From Spiroplasma sp. (GTDB taxonomy: Bacteria; Bacillota_I; Bacilli_A; Mycoplasmatales; VBWQ01), in NCBI GenBank assembly GCA_031119525.1, contig JAVHXO010000003.1, forward strand, positions 120,070 through 184,069: a DNA stretch of 64,000 nucleotides. Direction: 5' to 3'. The translations under genes were made by a program, and so were the position numbers. Below the pieces are notes generated by a model, which searched no databases, had not been told where the DNA came from, and saw only the letters and a list, made by a program, of their open reading frames with translations. This document shows, piece after piece, positions 31,637 to 40,537 of the stretch (its first letter is position 1; every line of letters starts with the position of its first letter).

Positions 31637-32977
31637 TTACTTGTTTTTTGTTTTTAAAGTTTTAATAATGTTTTGAATAAAATCATTAATTACTTGATAA
31701 TTATTAGCCTCAATAAAAACAGTATCATTTTTTTGATAATTAGTTTTGATAAATGATGAGGCAGAAAATTTTGCAACTAAAGGTTTTAGCTTAATTTCAT
31801 TAACCAAATCTGGACTAATTTTTCAAACAAGTAAAGAATTATCAAGATTATTATTTGATAAGAACAAAATTTTATTATTGCCATTAGTTAATCGTTCTTT
31901 TGCTTTTAATTCTAACAATCCTTGATCAATTAATAAATTATTAAAACTAATATGAACAACTTCATAATCAGTAATTTTTTCTGAATAATGAGTTTCAACT
32001 GATTGATCAACAATCGTTTTAATTAATTCTAAATTTTGATTTTGAAACTTTGAAAAATAAGTTTTAAATTTTAAATAATCAGCATTTAATTTTGTTAAAT
32101 CTTCAAAACTTTTAATTTCATCATCAAAATAAAACTGAGAAATTAATTGATCATTATCAATAATTTTAATTTTTTTATTAATTACTTTAATCGCACCTAA
32201 CAAATCTTTTTTAACATTTAAGAAATATTGATCAATATTCTTTTTACCAACTAAAAAATTAACAATAAAACTAATACCATTAGTAACAAAAGACTTGATT
32301 TCAATTTTTTCAAGTTTAAAAATTTGTTTGCTTTCTGCTTTAGTCAAACTATCAATCAAAAATTGATATTTTTGTTCACTCAATTTTCGATCAAATAAAA
32401 ATTTATTAATTAAATCACGAATTTCAAAAATTGTATCTTCTGTTAAATTACTTTTTTTTCTAAAACGTAATTGAAATTGTTGATCATTAATTTTATTCTT
32501 ATTTTTTATCACTGGATTTCTTTTTACTTTATAATAATGATTTAAAAATAAAGTAAATAACTTTGCTGCTAAAATATTAGCATTCAATTTTTTATTAAAT
32601 TCTTCATCAGCTTGCAAAGTTATTTTATGATCAGGATTAATGGCAATAATTCCAGAAATAACTTTTACTAAATGAAAATGGACATTATTAATAATTTTAT
32701 TATTAACATCAATCACTCGTGCTTTAAAAAAGTCACTACTAATAATTCCCTGCTCTGAAATACTTTTATCATCAGAACTATTTAAAATTGTTTTGTCTAA
32801 AACAATCAAACCATAATCTGATAATTGACCAACAACTTCGGCTTTTTTATCTAATAAAATTAAAATTTTATTATTAATTTGGTTTTTTGTTGTAATTATT
32901 TTTGTTGGAGGAAAATGATAATTATTTTTTTTTGTTTTTAAATACTTTCATCAATCTTTTTCTTCTATTTGAGGCAT
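31637..32977 (-). CDS. Degenerate AlaRS C-terminal-half-like protein
   Basis: 446 residues. Nothing resembles a glycolytic enzyme. Instead the order of segments follows the non-catalytic half of alanyl-tRNA synthetase: GLIVLDKTILNSSDDKSISE then QGII (~60-82; compare VLDRTxFYxxSGGQxGDxG), a beta segment RVIDVNNKIINNVHFHLVKV, then AKLFTLFLNHYYKV, FRKKSNLTEDTIFEIRDLIN (compare LRFDFxxxxxLTxEExxxIE), IKSFVTNGISFIVNFLVGKK (compare GVRRIEAVTG) and a C-Ala-like end (FSASSFIKTNYQKNDTVF). The HxxxH zinc pair of the editing site is replaced (NANILAAKL) and a CGGTH segment is not seen, so editing activity is unlikely. Start with GGGAG 8 bp upstream. Homology is by eye; I rate it probable, not certain. 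Confidence 0.6.
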
Positions 32978-33015
32978 TTTTACTCCCTCTTTTCCCTATA
33001 GATTTACAATTAAAA

Positions 33016-33765
33016 TTAATGTAATAAGTTAATAAAATCATTAACTTGTAATGAAGCACTACCAACTAAAGCTCCATCAATATCAGGTTGTGATAAAAAT
33101 GTTTTAATATTATCAGGTTTTACTGAACCACCATACTGAATTCGAACTTTATTCGCAATATCCTTTTGGTATAATTTAACAATTATTGTTCTAATTAAAG
33201 CACAAATTTCTTGTGCTTGAGCAGCAGAAGCAGTTTTACCAGTGCCAATTGCTCAAATTGGCTCATAAGCAATAACCAGTTTAGCAGCTTGATCACCAGT
33301 AATATCTTTTAATGCTGATTTAATTTGTGTTTCTATTATTTGATGGGTAGTCTTTGCTTCATATTGTGCTAAAGTTTCACCGCAACATAAAATTGGAAGC
33401 AATTTAGAATGATTAAAAATTGTTTTTAACTTTCGATTAATGCTTTCATTAGTTTCATTAAAGTATTGCCGACGTTCTGAATGACCAATAATTACATAAC
33501 TAACATCCAGTTCTTCTAACATATTAACAGCAACTTCACCAGTAAATGCTCCCTGCAATTGATCATGACAGTTTTGGGCTGCAATAATTAAATTTTTAAA
33601 CTTTCTATTTTTCAAAACAAACAAATTTGTAAAACTTACTGCAACACCATACTGACAATTAAAAGTTCTATTATTTGTTTTTTTCTCAAATTCAGTTAAA
33701 AAATCATTTGCTTCTTTCATTGTTTTATACATTTTTCAATTGCCAATAATAATTTTTTGACGCAT
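33016..33765 (-). CDS. tpiA: Triosephosphate isomerase
   Basis: 249 residues. It interconverts dihydroxyacetone phosphate and glyceraldehyde 3-phosphate. Active-site elements are present: GNWKMYKT (Asn and Lys, residues ~8-12), [12 protein letters not shown] (catalytic His, ~95), [16 protein letters not shown] (catalytic Glu, ~165) and YGGSVKPDN phosphate loop. One TGA-encoded Trp is in EPIWAIG. It is the first gene of the glycolytic cluster. The ribosome-binding site AAGGTTT is weak. Confidence 0.97.
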
Positions 33766-33904
33766 TAGTAAACCTTCTTTTCTATATTAAACTGCAAGAC
33801 ATCATTTGTTTTACTCAACTTTAAGTTTGACTTACTCTATTCCCCCTAGTACCCCTAAATAAATAAACCATAATATTTATAACATATTTATTAAATAAAA
33901 ATAA

Positions 33905-33928
33905 GACCCTTAATTAAAAACGAGGGTC
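33905..33928 (-). terminator. Second hairpin between tRNA-Phe and tpiA
   Basis: GACCCT / AGGGTC arms (33905-33910, 33923-33928) followed on the minus strand by TTATTTTTATTT. It is either a back-up terminator for tRNA-Phe or an element of the tpiA leader. The rest of the 252-bp gap shows only A/T-rich promoter-like sequence. Confidence 0.55.
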
Positions 33929-33966
33929 AAATCAAAACTTCATTTAGAACAAGATTAATTAGAAAA

Positions 33967-33995
33967 TAAAAAAAGTATTTTTAAACAAAAATACC
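33967..33995 (-). terminator. Terminator of tRNA-Phe
   Basis: GTATTTTT (33975-33982) and AAAAATAC (33987-33994) arms with a T7 run on the minus strand, 23 bp past the tRNA 3' end. Confidence 0.75.
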
Positions 33996-34017
33996 ATAAA
34001 TAATTCTAATTCAATAA

Positions 34018-34093
34018 TGGTGGCCAGAGGCGGGGTCGAACCGCCGACACAACGCGCTTCAAGCGTTTGCTCTACCAACTGAGCTATCCGGCC
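34018..34093 (-). tRNA. tRNA-Phe (GAA)
   Basis: A 76-nt cloverleaf with CCA encoded (34020-34018). Acceptor GGCCGGA, anticodon stem AACGC/GCGTT, loop TTGAAGC giving anticodon GAA, T arm GGCGG-TTCGACC-CCGCC. In Bacillus-type clusters tRNA-Phe directly follows tRNA-Asp; here 1.4 kb with two protein genes lies between them. Confidence 0.95.
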
Positions 34094-34246
34094 TTGACCT
34101 TAAAATAATAACATAAATTACTAAAATAACAAAATAATTTTTTAATAATACCATAATTGAATTCAATTAATTTTACATGTTTTCAAATTTTATCCTTATT
34201 TAAAATTGATTATAAATAAAGAAAAGAAATATTAATTTTTCATTGA

Positions 34247-34591
34247 TTAAAATTCTAAATCTTGCAATTCAAAATCAAACTTTTCATTCTTATCATTCTT
34301 ATCATTAATAATTTGATCATCAATCATTTGATCAGAAAGTTGATTCTTTAAAAATATATTAAATAATTGATTATCTTCTAATATTATTTTTTGTTGTAAA
34401 TCTTGATCTTCAGGCAGGGCAGCATTTTTGCCACCTTGATCTTTATTTTTATCTTTATTATTTCAAGCAGAATAATTGTGCTTTCACGAACTGCTACCAT
34501 TATCGTTTGCTAACTTATACAAAAAACTTGATTTATCAGAATTTATTTTTTTTGCATCTTCTAATGCTTGTTTATCTTTATCATTTGGCAT
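34247..34591 (-). CDS. Small acidic hydrophilic protein, unknown
   Basis: 114 residues, dominated by Asp, Asn, Lys and Gln (for example WNNKDKNKDQGG and QIINDKNDKNEKFDFEL). No signal, membrane or catalytic motif. Two TGA codons are read as Trp (SSSWKHNYSAW). It is convincingly coding: a good AAAAGGAG site precedes the ATG and the frame is clean in code 4 to a TAA stop. It lies between tRNA-Phe and a divergent GNAT gene, inside an interrupted tRNA cluster. It is likely disordered. No family is recognised. Confidence 0.7.
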
Positions 34592-34863
34592 ATTTTTGTC
34601 TCCTTTTTGCTTTTTAATATCAATTGATTATGTTAACTCAATTTTATTTAATTAATAAAATTTAAAAACAAAACCTACGACAACGACATTCTCCTTTTTT
34701 ATATCCTTTTTATATATACAATATTTTTTATTTTTTTACAATAATTATTTTTGCCATCTTTTAATCAGAAAAAACCTTGAAATGAAAGTTAAAAAAATCA
34801 ATTTTGTAATTTATTATATAATAATAATAGTTAACAAAAATAAATTAAATCGAAGGATTATCC

Positions 34864-35439
34864 ATGAGTAAACAAAAAATACCACGAATAGAAACAACAA
34901 GGCTAATATTAAGAGCCATCAAACGTAAGGATGCAAAAAATGTTTTTGAGTATGCCCAAGATAAAAACTTAAGTAAGTATCTTTTTTGACAACCACATCA
35001 AACAATTAAAGATAGCAAGCAGTTTATTAAAAATACCATCAAACAATACCAAGAACCTAACAAATTTATGTGAGCAATTGAATTAAAAGCAGAAAAAAAA
35101 ATGATCGGTACTTGTGGTGTTATGGGATTTTATTCTGAAAATAAAGCAATCGAAATTGGTTATGCTTTAAATCCAAAACACTGGGGGCAACATTATATGA
35201 AAGAAGCCCTCCAAGCAATAATTGATTATATCTTCACTAATTTAGATGTCATCCGAATTGAGGGTATCTGCGTATTAGAAAATATTGCATCAGAAAAAAC
35301 AATGATTAGTTGCCAGATGAAATTTGAAGGTGTCCTCCATGATTACTTCATCAAAGATAATCAAATCCTTGATTGCAAGATGTTTGGAATCACGAGAAGA
35401 AATTATTTAAAAAATTCTAATAATAAACAAAAAAACTAA
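34864..35439 (+). CDS. GNAT N-acetyltransferase, RimJ/RimL type
   Basis: 191 residues. The family transfers acetyl from acetyl-CoA to protein N-termini or small amines. Seen: ETTRLILRAIKRKDAKNVFE at the start (typical RimJ/L), WAIELKAEKKMIGTCGVMGF (~58-78), EIGYALNPKHWGQHYMKEAL (acetyl-CoA-binding region, ~97-116; the usual Q/RxxGxG/A is changed to GQHYM) and DVIRIEGICVLENIASEKTM. Two TGA codons give Trp. It lies on the plus strand between tRNA-Asp and tRNA-Phe, with a TATAAT at 34817-34822 and a terminator behind. The substrate cannot be predicted. Confidence 0.88.
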
Positions 35440-35468
35440 TTAATATTAATATTAATTAGTTTTTTAAT
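35433..35468. terminator. Bidirectional terminator between GNAT gene and tRNA cluster
   Basis: AAACTAATTAATATT / AATATTAATTAGTTT palindrome with A and T runs on both sides. It can end both the plus-strand GNAT transcript and the minus-strand tRNA transcript. Confidence 0.8.
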
Positions 35469-35481
35469 AATTTAAAAAAAA

Positions 35482-35559
35482 TGGCGGTCTTGACGGGACT
35501 TGAACCCGCGACCTCCCGCGTGACAGGCGGGTGTGCTAACCAAACTGCACCACAAGACC
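35482..35559 (-). tRNA. tRNA-Asp (GTC)
   Basis: Acceptor GGTCTTG/CAAGACC, discriminator G, encoded CCA; anticodon stem CCCGC/GCGGG with loop CTGTCAC (GTC). Last tRNA of the main cluster. Confidence 0.95.
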
Positions 35560-35562
35560 TCA

Positions 35563-35637
35563 TGGTTTCGGAGGCTAGATTCGAACTAACAATCTTCGGG
35601 TTATGAGCCCGACGAGATACCATTTCTCTACTCCGAA
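35563..35637 (-). tRNA. tRNA-fMet (CAT), initiator
   Basis: The anticodon arm TCGGG-CTCATAA-CCCGA has the three consecutive G-C pairs next to the loop that mark initiators. Acceptor TTCGGAG/CTCCGAA has a weak T1-A72 end pair. CCA is encoded. Confidence 0.85.
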
Positions 35638-35664
35638 AAATAAATATAAAGTTTTTTTAATAAA

Positions 35665-35755
35665 TGGCGGGAACTGAGGGATTCGAACCCCCGCGCGTCG
35701 TAAAACGCCTCCCAGTTTTCAAGACTGGTCCCTTCAGCCACTTGGGTAAGTTCCC
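35665..35755 (-). tRNA. tRNA-Ser (TGA)
   Basis: 91 nt with a long variable arm (GAGGCGTTTTACGACGCGC). Anticodon stem CCAGT/ACTGG, loop CTTGAAA (TGA). CCA encoded. Confidence 0.95.
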
Positions 35756-35770
35756 TAATAATAAATTAAT

Positions 35771-35846
35771 TGGTGGACCCTATTGGACTCGAACCAATGA
35801 TTTCCCGATTATGAGCCGGGCGCTTTATCCACTAAGCTAAGGGTCC
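35771..35846 (-). tRNA. tRNA-Ile2 (CAT, probably lysidine-modified)
   Basis: Acceptor GGACCCT/AGGGTCC and T arm ATTGG-TTCGAGT-CCAAT resemble the known mollicute tRNA-Ile(CAU) rather than either Met tRNA. The position between Met and Ser is also that of Ile in the Bacillus-type order. Lysidine at C34, needed to read AUA, is inferred. Confidence 0.8.
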
Positions 35847-35852
35847 AATCAA

Positions 35853-35930
35853 TGGTAGCGGGGACGGGACTTGAACCCATGACCTTTCGGGTATGAACCG
35901 AATGTTCTAAACCAACTGAACTACCCCGCC
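35853..35930 (-). tRNA. tRNA-Met (CAT), elongator
   Basis: Acceptor GGCGGGG/CCCCGCT, anticodon arm TTCGG-TTCATAC-CCGAA, encoded CCA. The body resembles mollicute elongator tRNA-Met and lacks the initiator GGG/CCC pairs. Confidence 0.85.
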
Positions 35931-35955
35931 AGATAGATATTTTAATTTAATTAAA

Positions 35956-36031
35956 TGGTGGATTCGATCGGACTCGAACCGACTACCTTCTGAGTGCAAG
36001 TCAGATGTTCTCCCAGGTGAACTACGAACCC
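35956..36031 (-). tRNA. tRNA-Ala (TGC)
   Basis: Anticodon arm TCTGA-CTTGCAC-TCAGA. The acceptor GGGTTCG/CGAATCC has the G3-U70 wobble pair that AlaRS recognises. CCA encoded. Confidence 0.95.
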
Positions 36032-36047
36032 ATATAAATGATTAAAA

Positions 36048-36124
36048 TGGTCGGGAAGACAGGATTTGAACCTGCGACCTCTCGGTCCCAAACCGAGCGC
36101 CCTACCAAGCTGAGCTACTTCCCG
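36048..36124 (-). tRNA. tRNA-Pro (TGG)
   Basis: Acceptor CGGGAAG/CTTCCCG, anticodon arm CTCGG-TTTGGGA-CCGAG, encoded CCA. Confidence 0.95.
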
Positions 36125-36129
36125 AAGGC

Positions 36130-36204
36130 TGGCGCGCCTAGCAGGAGTCGAACCCACACCTCTTGATCCGTAGTCAAGTGATCTATCCATTAAACTATAG
36201 GCGC
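36130..36204 (-). tRNA. tRNA-Arg (ACG)
   Basis: Acceptor GCGCCTA/TAGGCGC, discriminator G, anticodon arm CTTGA-CTACGGA-TCAAG (ACG, first A probably inosine). CCA encoded. Confidence 0.93.
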
Positions 36205-36303
36205 ACAACTTATTATTATAAAATAACAAACCTAATCAATTATACTTATTTAAAAAAATTTTTACAAGTTAATTTTTAATAATTCGTTATATTTAATTAA
36301 TAA

Positions 36304-36380
36304 TGGAGGAGTTGGACGGACTTGAACCGACGATACTAGTTTTGCAGACTAGGGCCTTAAACCAACTTGGCGACAACTCC
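36304..36380 (-). tRNA. tRNA-Cys (GCA)
   Basis: Acceptor GGAGTTG/CAACTCC with U73, the main identity base of tRNA-Cys; anticodon arm CTAGT-CTGCAAA-ACTAG. It stands 100 bp upstream of the Arg-to-Asp cluster and is probably a separate unit or its first member. Confidence 0.94.
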
Positions 36381-36454
36381 AAACTTTTTAAAAAGTTTTT
36401 AAATAAGTATTTTTATAATATCAATGATATGTCATAAATACAATATATAGAAAA

Positions 36455-36483
36455 TAAAAAAAGCACAATAAATATAAGTGCTA
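36455..36483 (-). terminator. Terminator of ssrA
   Basis: AGCAC / GTGCT arms (36462-36466, 36478-36482) followed by a T7 run on the minus strand, right after the tmRNA 3' end. Confidence 0.7.
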
Positions 36484-36486
36484 AAA

Positions 36487-36906
36487 TGGTGGAGATGACG
36501 GGAATTGAACCCGTGTCCAAAAGATAACTAACAAATAATTTCTACAGTTTAGTACAATTATTTGCTTCATTAATATTGCTTAATTATACAAAAACAATAT
36601 TAACTAGTTAATGGTAAATTTCAAAAAAACTTATTAACATTAGTTTTTTCTAGTTTGTTTAATGGAACATTAATTAATAATAACAAACAATTATTTAATT
36701 AATGGTAGTTAAATAATTTAAGCAGATAAAGCAACTAAATTATTAGAGTTCATTAAACCAAAGTTAAATGAATTTAATTTAGCTTTAATATCTGTAGGAA
36801 CTACAGTTTTGTTTTTGTTTCCGGTTATTTAAACCTCGAAGTATTATGGTCTACCAGACCACTGCACTTACTTGTCGTTGTCTTCTGTCGAAACCAAAAC
36901 ATCCCC
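36487..36906 (-). ncRNA. ssrA: Transfer-messenger RNA (tmRNA)
   Basis: 420 nt. The ends form the tRNA-Ala-like domain: 5' GGGGATGTTTTGG and 3' GACACGGGTTCAATTCCCGTC then ATCTCCACCA in pieces, with CCA encoded. The 5' part contains the typical TTTCGACAG. The tag frame runs from GGA at 36822 to TAA at 36718: 34 codons, beginning GNKNKTVVPTD and ending NNLVALSA. It rescues ribosomes stalled on broken mRNAs. The tag is about three times longer than in E. coli, as known for mollicutes, where Lon recognises it. A strong promoter lies just upstream and smpB and rnr lie within 7 kb. Confidence 0.95.
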
Positions 36907-36912
36907 ATCAAT

Positions 36913-36941
36913 ATTATACCTTTTTTTGCTAAATTTAGCAA
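36913..36941 (-). promoter_or_regulatory. Promoter of ssrA
   Basis: TTGCTA (36941-36936), 17-bp spacer, TATAAT (36918-36913) on the minus strand. The expected start point, 7 bases on, coincides with G1 of the tmRNA at 36906. Confidence 0.85.
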
Positions 36942-36957
36942 GATTAACTTTATTTTG

Positions 36958-37011
36958 GTGTGTAAGAAATTATTTTGGGAAAGTAACTAAGGTTTAAGTA
37001 CTTTCCCAAAA
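36958..37011. repeat. 18-bp repeat joined to a 13-bp inverted repeat
   Basis: GTGTGTAAGAAATTATTT (36958-36975) is identical to 799-816. It runs into a perfect inverted repeat, TTTTGGGAAAGTA (36973-36985) and TACTTTCCCAAAA (36999-37011). The layout suggests the end of a mobile element or its scar between ssrA and a broken gene. Confidence 0.55.
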
Positions 37012-37085
37012 GTAATTAAAGTTGCAAAATAAATCCTAATAAAAGTTAATCACCAAATTTTACTTATTTTTTATTATAAAAAATA

Positions 37086-37977
37086 CTATAATTCATCTTT
37101 AACCTTAATTTTTTCGTCTTTTCGATCACCAAAAAATTTAAAAATTCAATTCTTTCCATATTCTTTTATATACAATTCGATATCCATCAACCATACTCCA
37201 TCACGAAAAACATGAACATATATATCTGCATCAACAACTTTTAAATTTAAATTATTTCATTTATTTTTTTCACTAAGTGTGTAAGAAATACCGTTTAATT
37301 CTTGAGCAATCATTCAATATAAATTAGCAGCTGATGCTAAAAATTTGTTCTTTAAATTAATATTACTCACTACTTCTATTATTTTATCAGGAATATCAGC
37401 ATATTCTAGTTGAACAACTTTTATTTTAGAATTATGATATTCCAATCTTGTGCTGTAAGAAATAATAATTCATTTTAAATCAAAACTTCATTTTGAACCT
37501 TTAATTCTATTTTCAAAATCATAAATATCTTTTAATTTTATATCATTGTTACGATTACTTGTAATGCATACTTGATTAGCAACTTTTGAACCAAATAATT
37601 TATATAAAATAAATTGAGCACTTCTAACAACTTCACCTACTGTATCACTACTACGTCAAACATTACCTAATTCACGCTGCATTGTTGCAAATACCATATG
37701 CCAGTATGAATCAATTTGTGATTTATCAATAATATCTTTTTGTGAAATTTTTTGGTTTTTAACAATCTTATTTTTGCCTTTACCATAATATTCAATTCCA
37801 GTTTCATTTTCTTTAATTATTACATCAAATACCCAATTTTTATTTAAATAAACATGAATTTGAAAATCAATTGAATTTAAAGGTAAATACATATTTGGCC
37901 AGAAAGCAGTAATGCTAAAATCTGTTAAAATAAATAATTATTAATAATAAAATAAATTTCTTAACTAAATATTTCAT
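37086..37977 (-). pseudogene. Frameshifted gene for a secreted protein
   Basis: The main frame, 37892-37086, gives 268 residues from an ATG with no ribosome-binding site. The same frame continues upstream as sensible protein (DFSITAFWPNMYLPLN) to a stop at 37940-37938 without any ATG. In a second frame, ATG 37977 gives MKYLVKKFILLLIIIYFN, a clear signal peptide, ending at TAG shortly after the overlap. One small indel near 37920-37930 would join signal peptide and mature part. The mature part has two similar halves: FQIHVYLNKNWVFDVIIKEN against IYVHVFRDGVWLMDIELYIK, and SYWHMVFATMQRELG against LYWMIAQELNGISY. So it looks like an internally duplicated exported protein that is now broken. No family is recognised. 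Confidence 0.6.
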
Positions 37978-38134
37978 TAATCAATTTGAATCAAATATAC
38001 CCTAGAAATATTAAACTTAAAAAACCAAATATTTTAAGTTAAAAAAATTATTGAAATAACTAAAACTGCCAAAAAATAATAAATCAAGACTATAATAAAG
38101 ATAGAAAAAAATAAACTTAATAAAAGGACAAAAA

Positions 38135-39100
38135 ATGGCAGAAAAAACAACTAAAGTTAAAGAGTGAAAACAAACACTACGTGATGGCATTAAATTGCAA
38201 ATGTACCAATGAACACCCAAAAATTTAAAAAATGTTAAAGGTGTTGTGCAATTAGTGCATGGAAGTGCTGAACATGCAAAAAGATATCAAGAATTTGCTA
38301 ATTACTTAACAGAAAATAACTATATTGTTGTTGCTGAGGATCATCGAGGTCATGGTAAAACAGCCAAAAATGAAGAAGACTTAGGTTTTTTTGCTGAAGA
38401 AGATGGTTGAGAAAAAATAATTGATGACTTGTATGAAGTAACAATTTATATTAAAAAAACTTATGCCAATCTACCAATCGTTATCTTTGGTCACTCAATG
38501 GGTTCATTCATGGTACGCCATTACATTATTAAGTATGGTGAAAATATTAAAGCAGCAGTAATTTGTGGCACAGCCTTCCATAAAAAATCATTATTAAAAT
38601 TTTCAATTAAAGTAGCAAAACATAATCAAAAAAAATTGGGAGCAAAAGCAAAAGACCAAATGATTTATAATTTATCATATGCAAAATTTGGTAATCGTTT
38701 CAAAGATGAAGGCAAAACCGGTACTGAATGATTAAGTACTGATAAAAAAATCCAAAAACAATTTCAAGATGATCCATTAACTGGGCAAGTTTTTTCAACT
38801 AGTGCCTTCAAAGATATGTTCACTGGTTTATTATTCATTAATAATAAGAAAAATATCAAAAAAGCACCCCAAAATCTACCAATTTTATTTATTTCTGGAC
38901 AAGATGATCCAGTTGGTAACTTTGGGAAAGGGGTAAAAAAAGTTTACAAATTATTTAAAAAACACCATACTAATATTAATATCAAACTTTATCCAAATTC
39001 ACGACATGAAATTTTAAATGAACCAATTAAAATGGAAGTTTACCAAGATATTTTAACCTTTTATAACCAAGCTTTAACGCAAGGAACACAAGGAAAGTAA
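38135..39100 (+). CDS. Alpha/beta hydrolase, monoacylglycerol-lipase-like
   Basis: 321 residues. The fold and order are those of lysophospholipase/monoacylglycerol lipase (serine aminopeptidase S33) proteins: VVQLVHGSAEHAKRYQEFAN (oxyanion HG, ~37), VVAEDHRGHGKTA (~72), the nucleophile elbow IVIFGHSMGSFMV (Ser ~126), then ILFISGQDDPVGNFG (Asp ~258) and PNSRHEILNE (His ~289). Three TGA codons are Trp. It lies on the plus strand between the broken gene and a convergent membrane-protein gene, with AAAGGA before the ATG and TATAAT at 38091-38096. Mollicutes use such enzymes on host lipids; the substrate here is inferred. In B. subtilis an esterase gene also lies between secG and rnr. Confidence 0.9.
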
Positions 39101-39101
39101 T

Positions 39102-39127
39102 AAAAAATACTCATATGAGTATTTTTT
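39102..39127. terminator. Bidirectional terminator, perfect 26-bp palindrome
   Basis: AAAAAATACTCAT / ATGAGTATTTTTT. It lies between convergent genes ending at 39100 (plus) and 39136 (minus) and can serve both. Confidence 0.9.
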
Positions 39128-39135
39128 ACTAGCAG

Positions 39136-39966
39136 TTATTTAATTGCAACATTATTTTTCTTGTACTGATTACCCAATAAAATTTTTTGATTAATAGCAT
39201 TAACTTTAATAATAATGAAAGTATAAAAATAATCAAAACCAATTGCAACAATGAAGGTTGCAGTTAACATGACAATACATTCAAATCAAGATGGTAAATA
39301 TTTAAAAAAACCAACACCATGATATCAATCCATAAATGGATAAACAAATGTTGACGCATCACCACTACCATCAATTGTGCCAAATAATGGTTTTCATTTA
39401 AAAATTTTAGCTAACAAACCAATAACTGAAAAAAATAACAAATAAATAACTAAACCAAGAACCATATATCAAACTCATTTTTTATTAAATTCTTTAATAG
39501 TTGCACTATTTTTATGGTTATAAAAAAATAAACAATAGATAATTGCAAGAATCGGCACTAATGAGTGCTCACAAATAAATGACATAAGATACTTTCAATC
39601 ATCAAAGAAATAAGGATTAACTGTCATTAGTTGATTTAAATTATAAAGTAGAACTGTTAATGTTATATAAGTTATCACAATTTTTGCTACTTCACTATTA
39701 TCAAATTTACTATTACCTTCAGCATAATGAAAAATTGCTGAATAAATAAAAAATATCCCACAAAATAAATTAGATAATGTTGTAAAGTAAGATAGATGTT
39801 CTGGAATAATGTACCAGTTATGTTCAAAAATAACTGAAACAGTAAGAAAAATAACCACACTTGAAATTTGTGTTAAACCAATTAGTGATTTTATTCAAAA
39901 TCTTCAATCTTTAACTGAATTTTTTAATAAACTAAAATACTTTTTTTGTTGTTTAATAGTTTTCAT
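39136..39966 (-). CDS. Polytopic membrane protein, Pr6Pr/DUF1600-like
   Basis: 276 residues with six or seven hydrophobic segments (for example SVVIFLTVSVIF, TTLSNLFCGIFFIYSAIFHY, IVITYITLTVLLYNL, LVPILAIIYCLFF, MVLGLVIYLLFFSVIGLL, CIVMLTATFIVAIGFDYFYTF). The second helix pair carries a YFTTLSNLF motif, which is the hallmark (yFTxlTNl) of the FAR-17a/Pr6Pr type family and of mollicute DUF1600 proteins. Later helices include WYMVLGLVIY and a PFMDWYHGVGF loop. Its function is unknown. It follows smpB by 40 bp in the secG-rnr-comF-smpB run and ends at the palindromic terminator. Confidence 0.7.
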
Positions 39967-40006
39967 AATTTTTAATTTCCTAATAATATTGAAATTGTAA
40001 TGTAAA

Positions 40007-40444
40007 TTAATATTTATCTTTAATTTCTCGTTTTAACTGACGAGTTTTAATTGCCTGCCTTTTATCATGTAGTTTTTTTGATCGCGCTGTGGCAATTTCC
40101 AATTTTGCTTTTTGTTTTTGATTTAAATATAAAGTTAAAACAATAATTACTAAACCTTTAGTTTTTTGTTCATGTTGTAATTTTAAAATTTCCTTTTTAT
40201 GTAATAATAACTTACGCTTTCTTAATGGATCATCTTGATATGAGTTACTAAATTGATAATTAGTAACATTCATATTAATGATATAAGCTTGATTTTTAAG
40301 AAAACTTATATAACTATCTTGAATATTAACATTAGCATTTCTAATTGCTTTAATTTCAGCACCAGTTAAAACAAGTCCAGCTTCATAGCGGTCTAAAATT
40401 TCATAATTAAAATATGCCTTACGATTTTTGCTAATAACTTTCAT
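40007..40444 (-). CDS. smpB: SsrA-binding protein SmpB
   Basis: 145 residues, typical. SmpB brings alanyl-tmRNA to stalled ribosomes; its tail occupies the empty mRNA channel. Signatures: NRKAYFNYEILDRYEAGLVL (residues 7-26), TGAEIKAIRNANVNIQDSYI (~27-46), LLHKKEILKLQ, KGLVIIVLTLYLN and the C-terminal ATARSKKLHDKRQAIKTRQL. Its RNA partner ssrA lies 3 kb downstream, and RNase R is encoded just upstream. Confidence 0.97.
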   Translation of the reverse strand: MKVISKNRKAYFNYEILDRYEAGLVLTGAEIKAIRNANVNIQDSYISFLKNQAYIINMNVTNYQFSNSYQDDPLRKRKLLLHKKEILKLQHEQKTKGLVIIVLTLYLNQKQKAKLEIATARSKKLHDKRQAIKTRQLKREIKDKY

Positions 40445-40537
40445 GCTAAACTCCCATATGATCCAATTAATTAAATTATTTAATTAATCCTAATTTAATT
40501 ATACCAAGCAAGATAAAAAAGAAAACGACTTAATAGT

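Noticed and set aside
35951..36229. A 92-codon minus-strand open frame
   Set aside because: It runs across tRNA-Ala, tRNA-Pro and tRNA-Arg; the frame is a by-product of GC-rich tRNA sequence.
37277..37289. Third copy of the GTGTGTAAGAAAT motif as an element end
   Set aside because: It is inside a continuous coding stretch (encoding part of GISYTLSE) and may be coincidence; it was not counted as a separate repeat feature.
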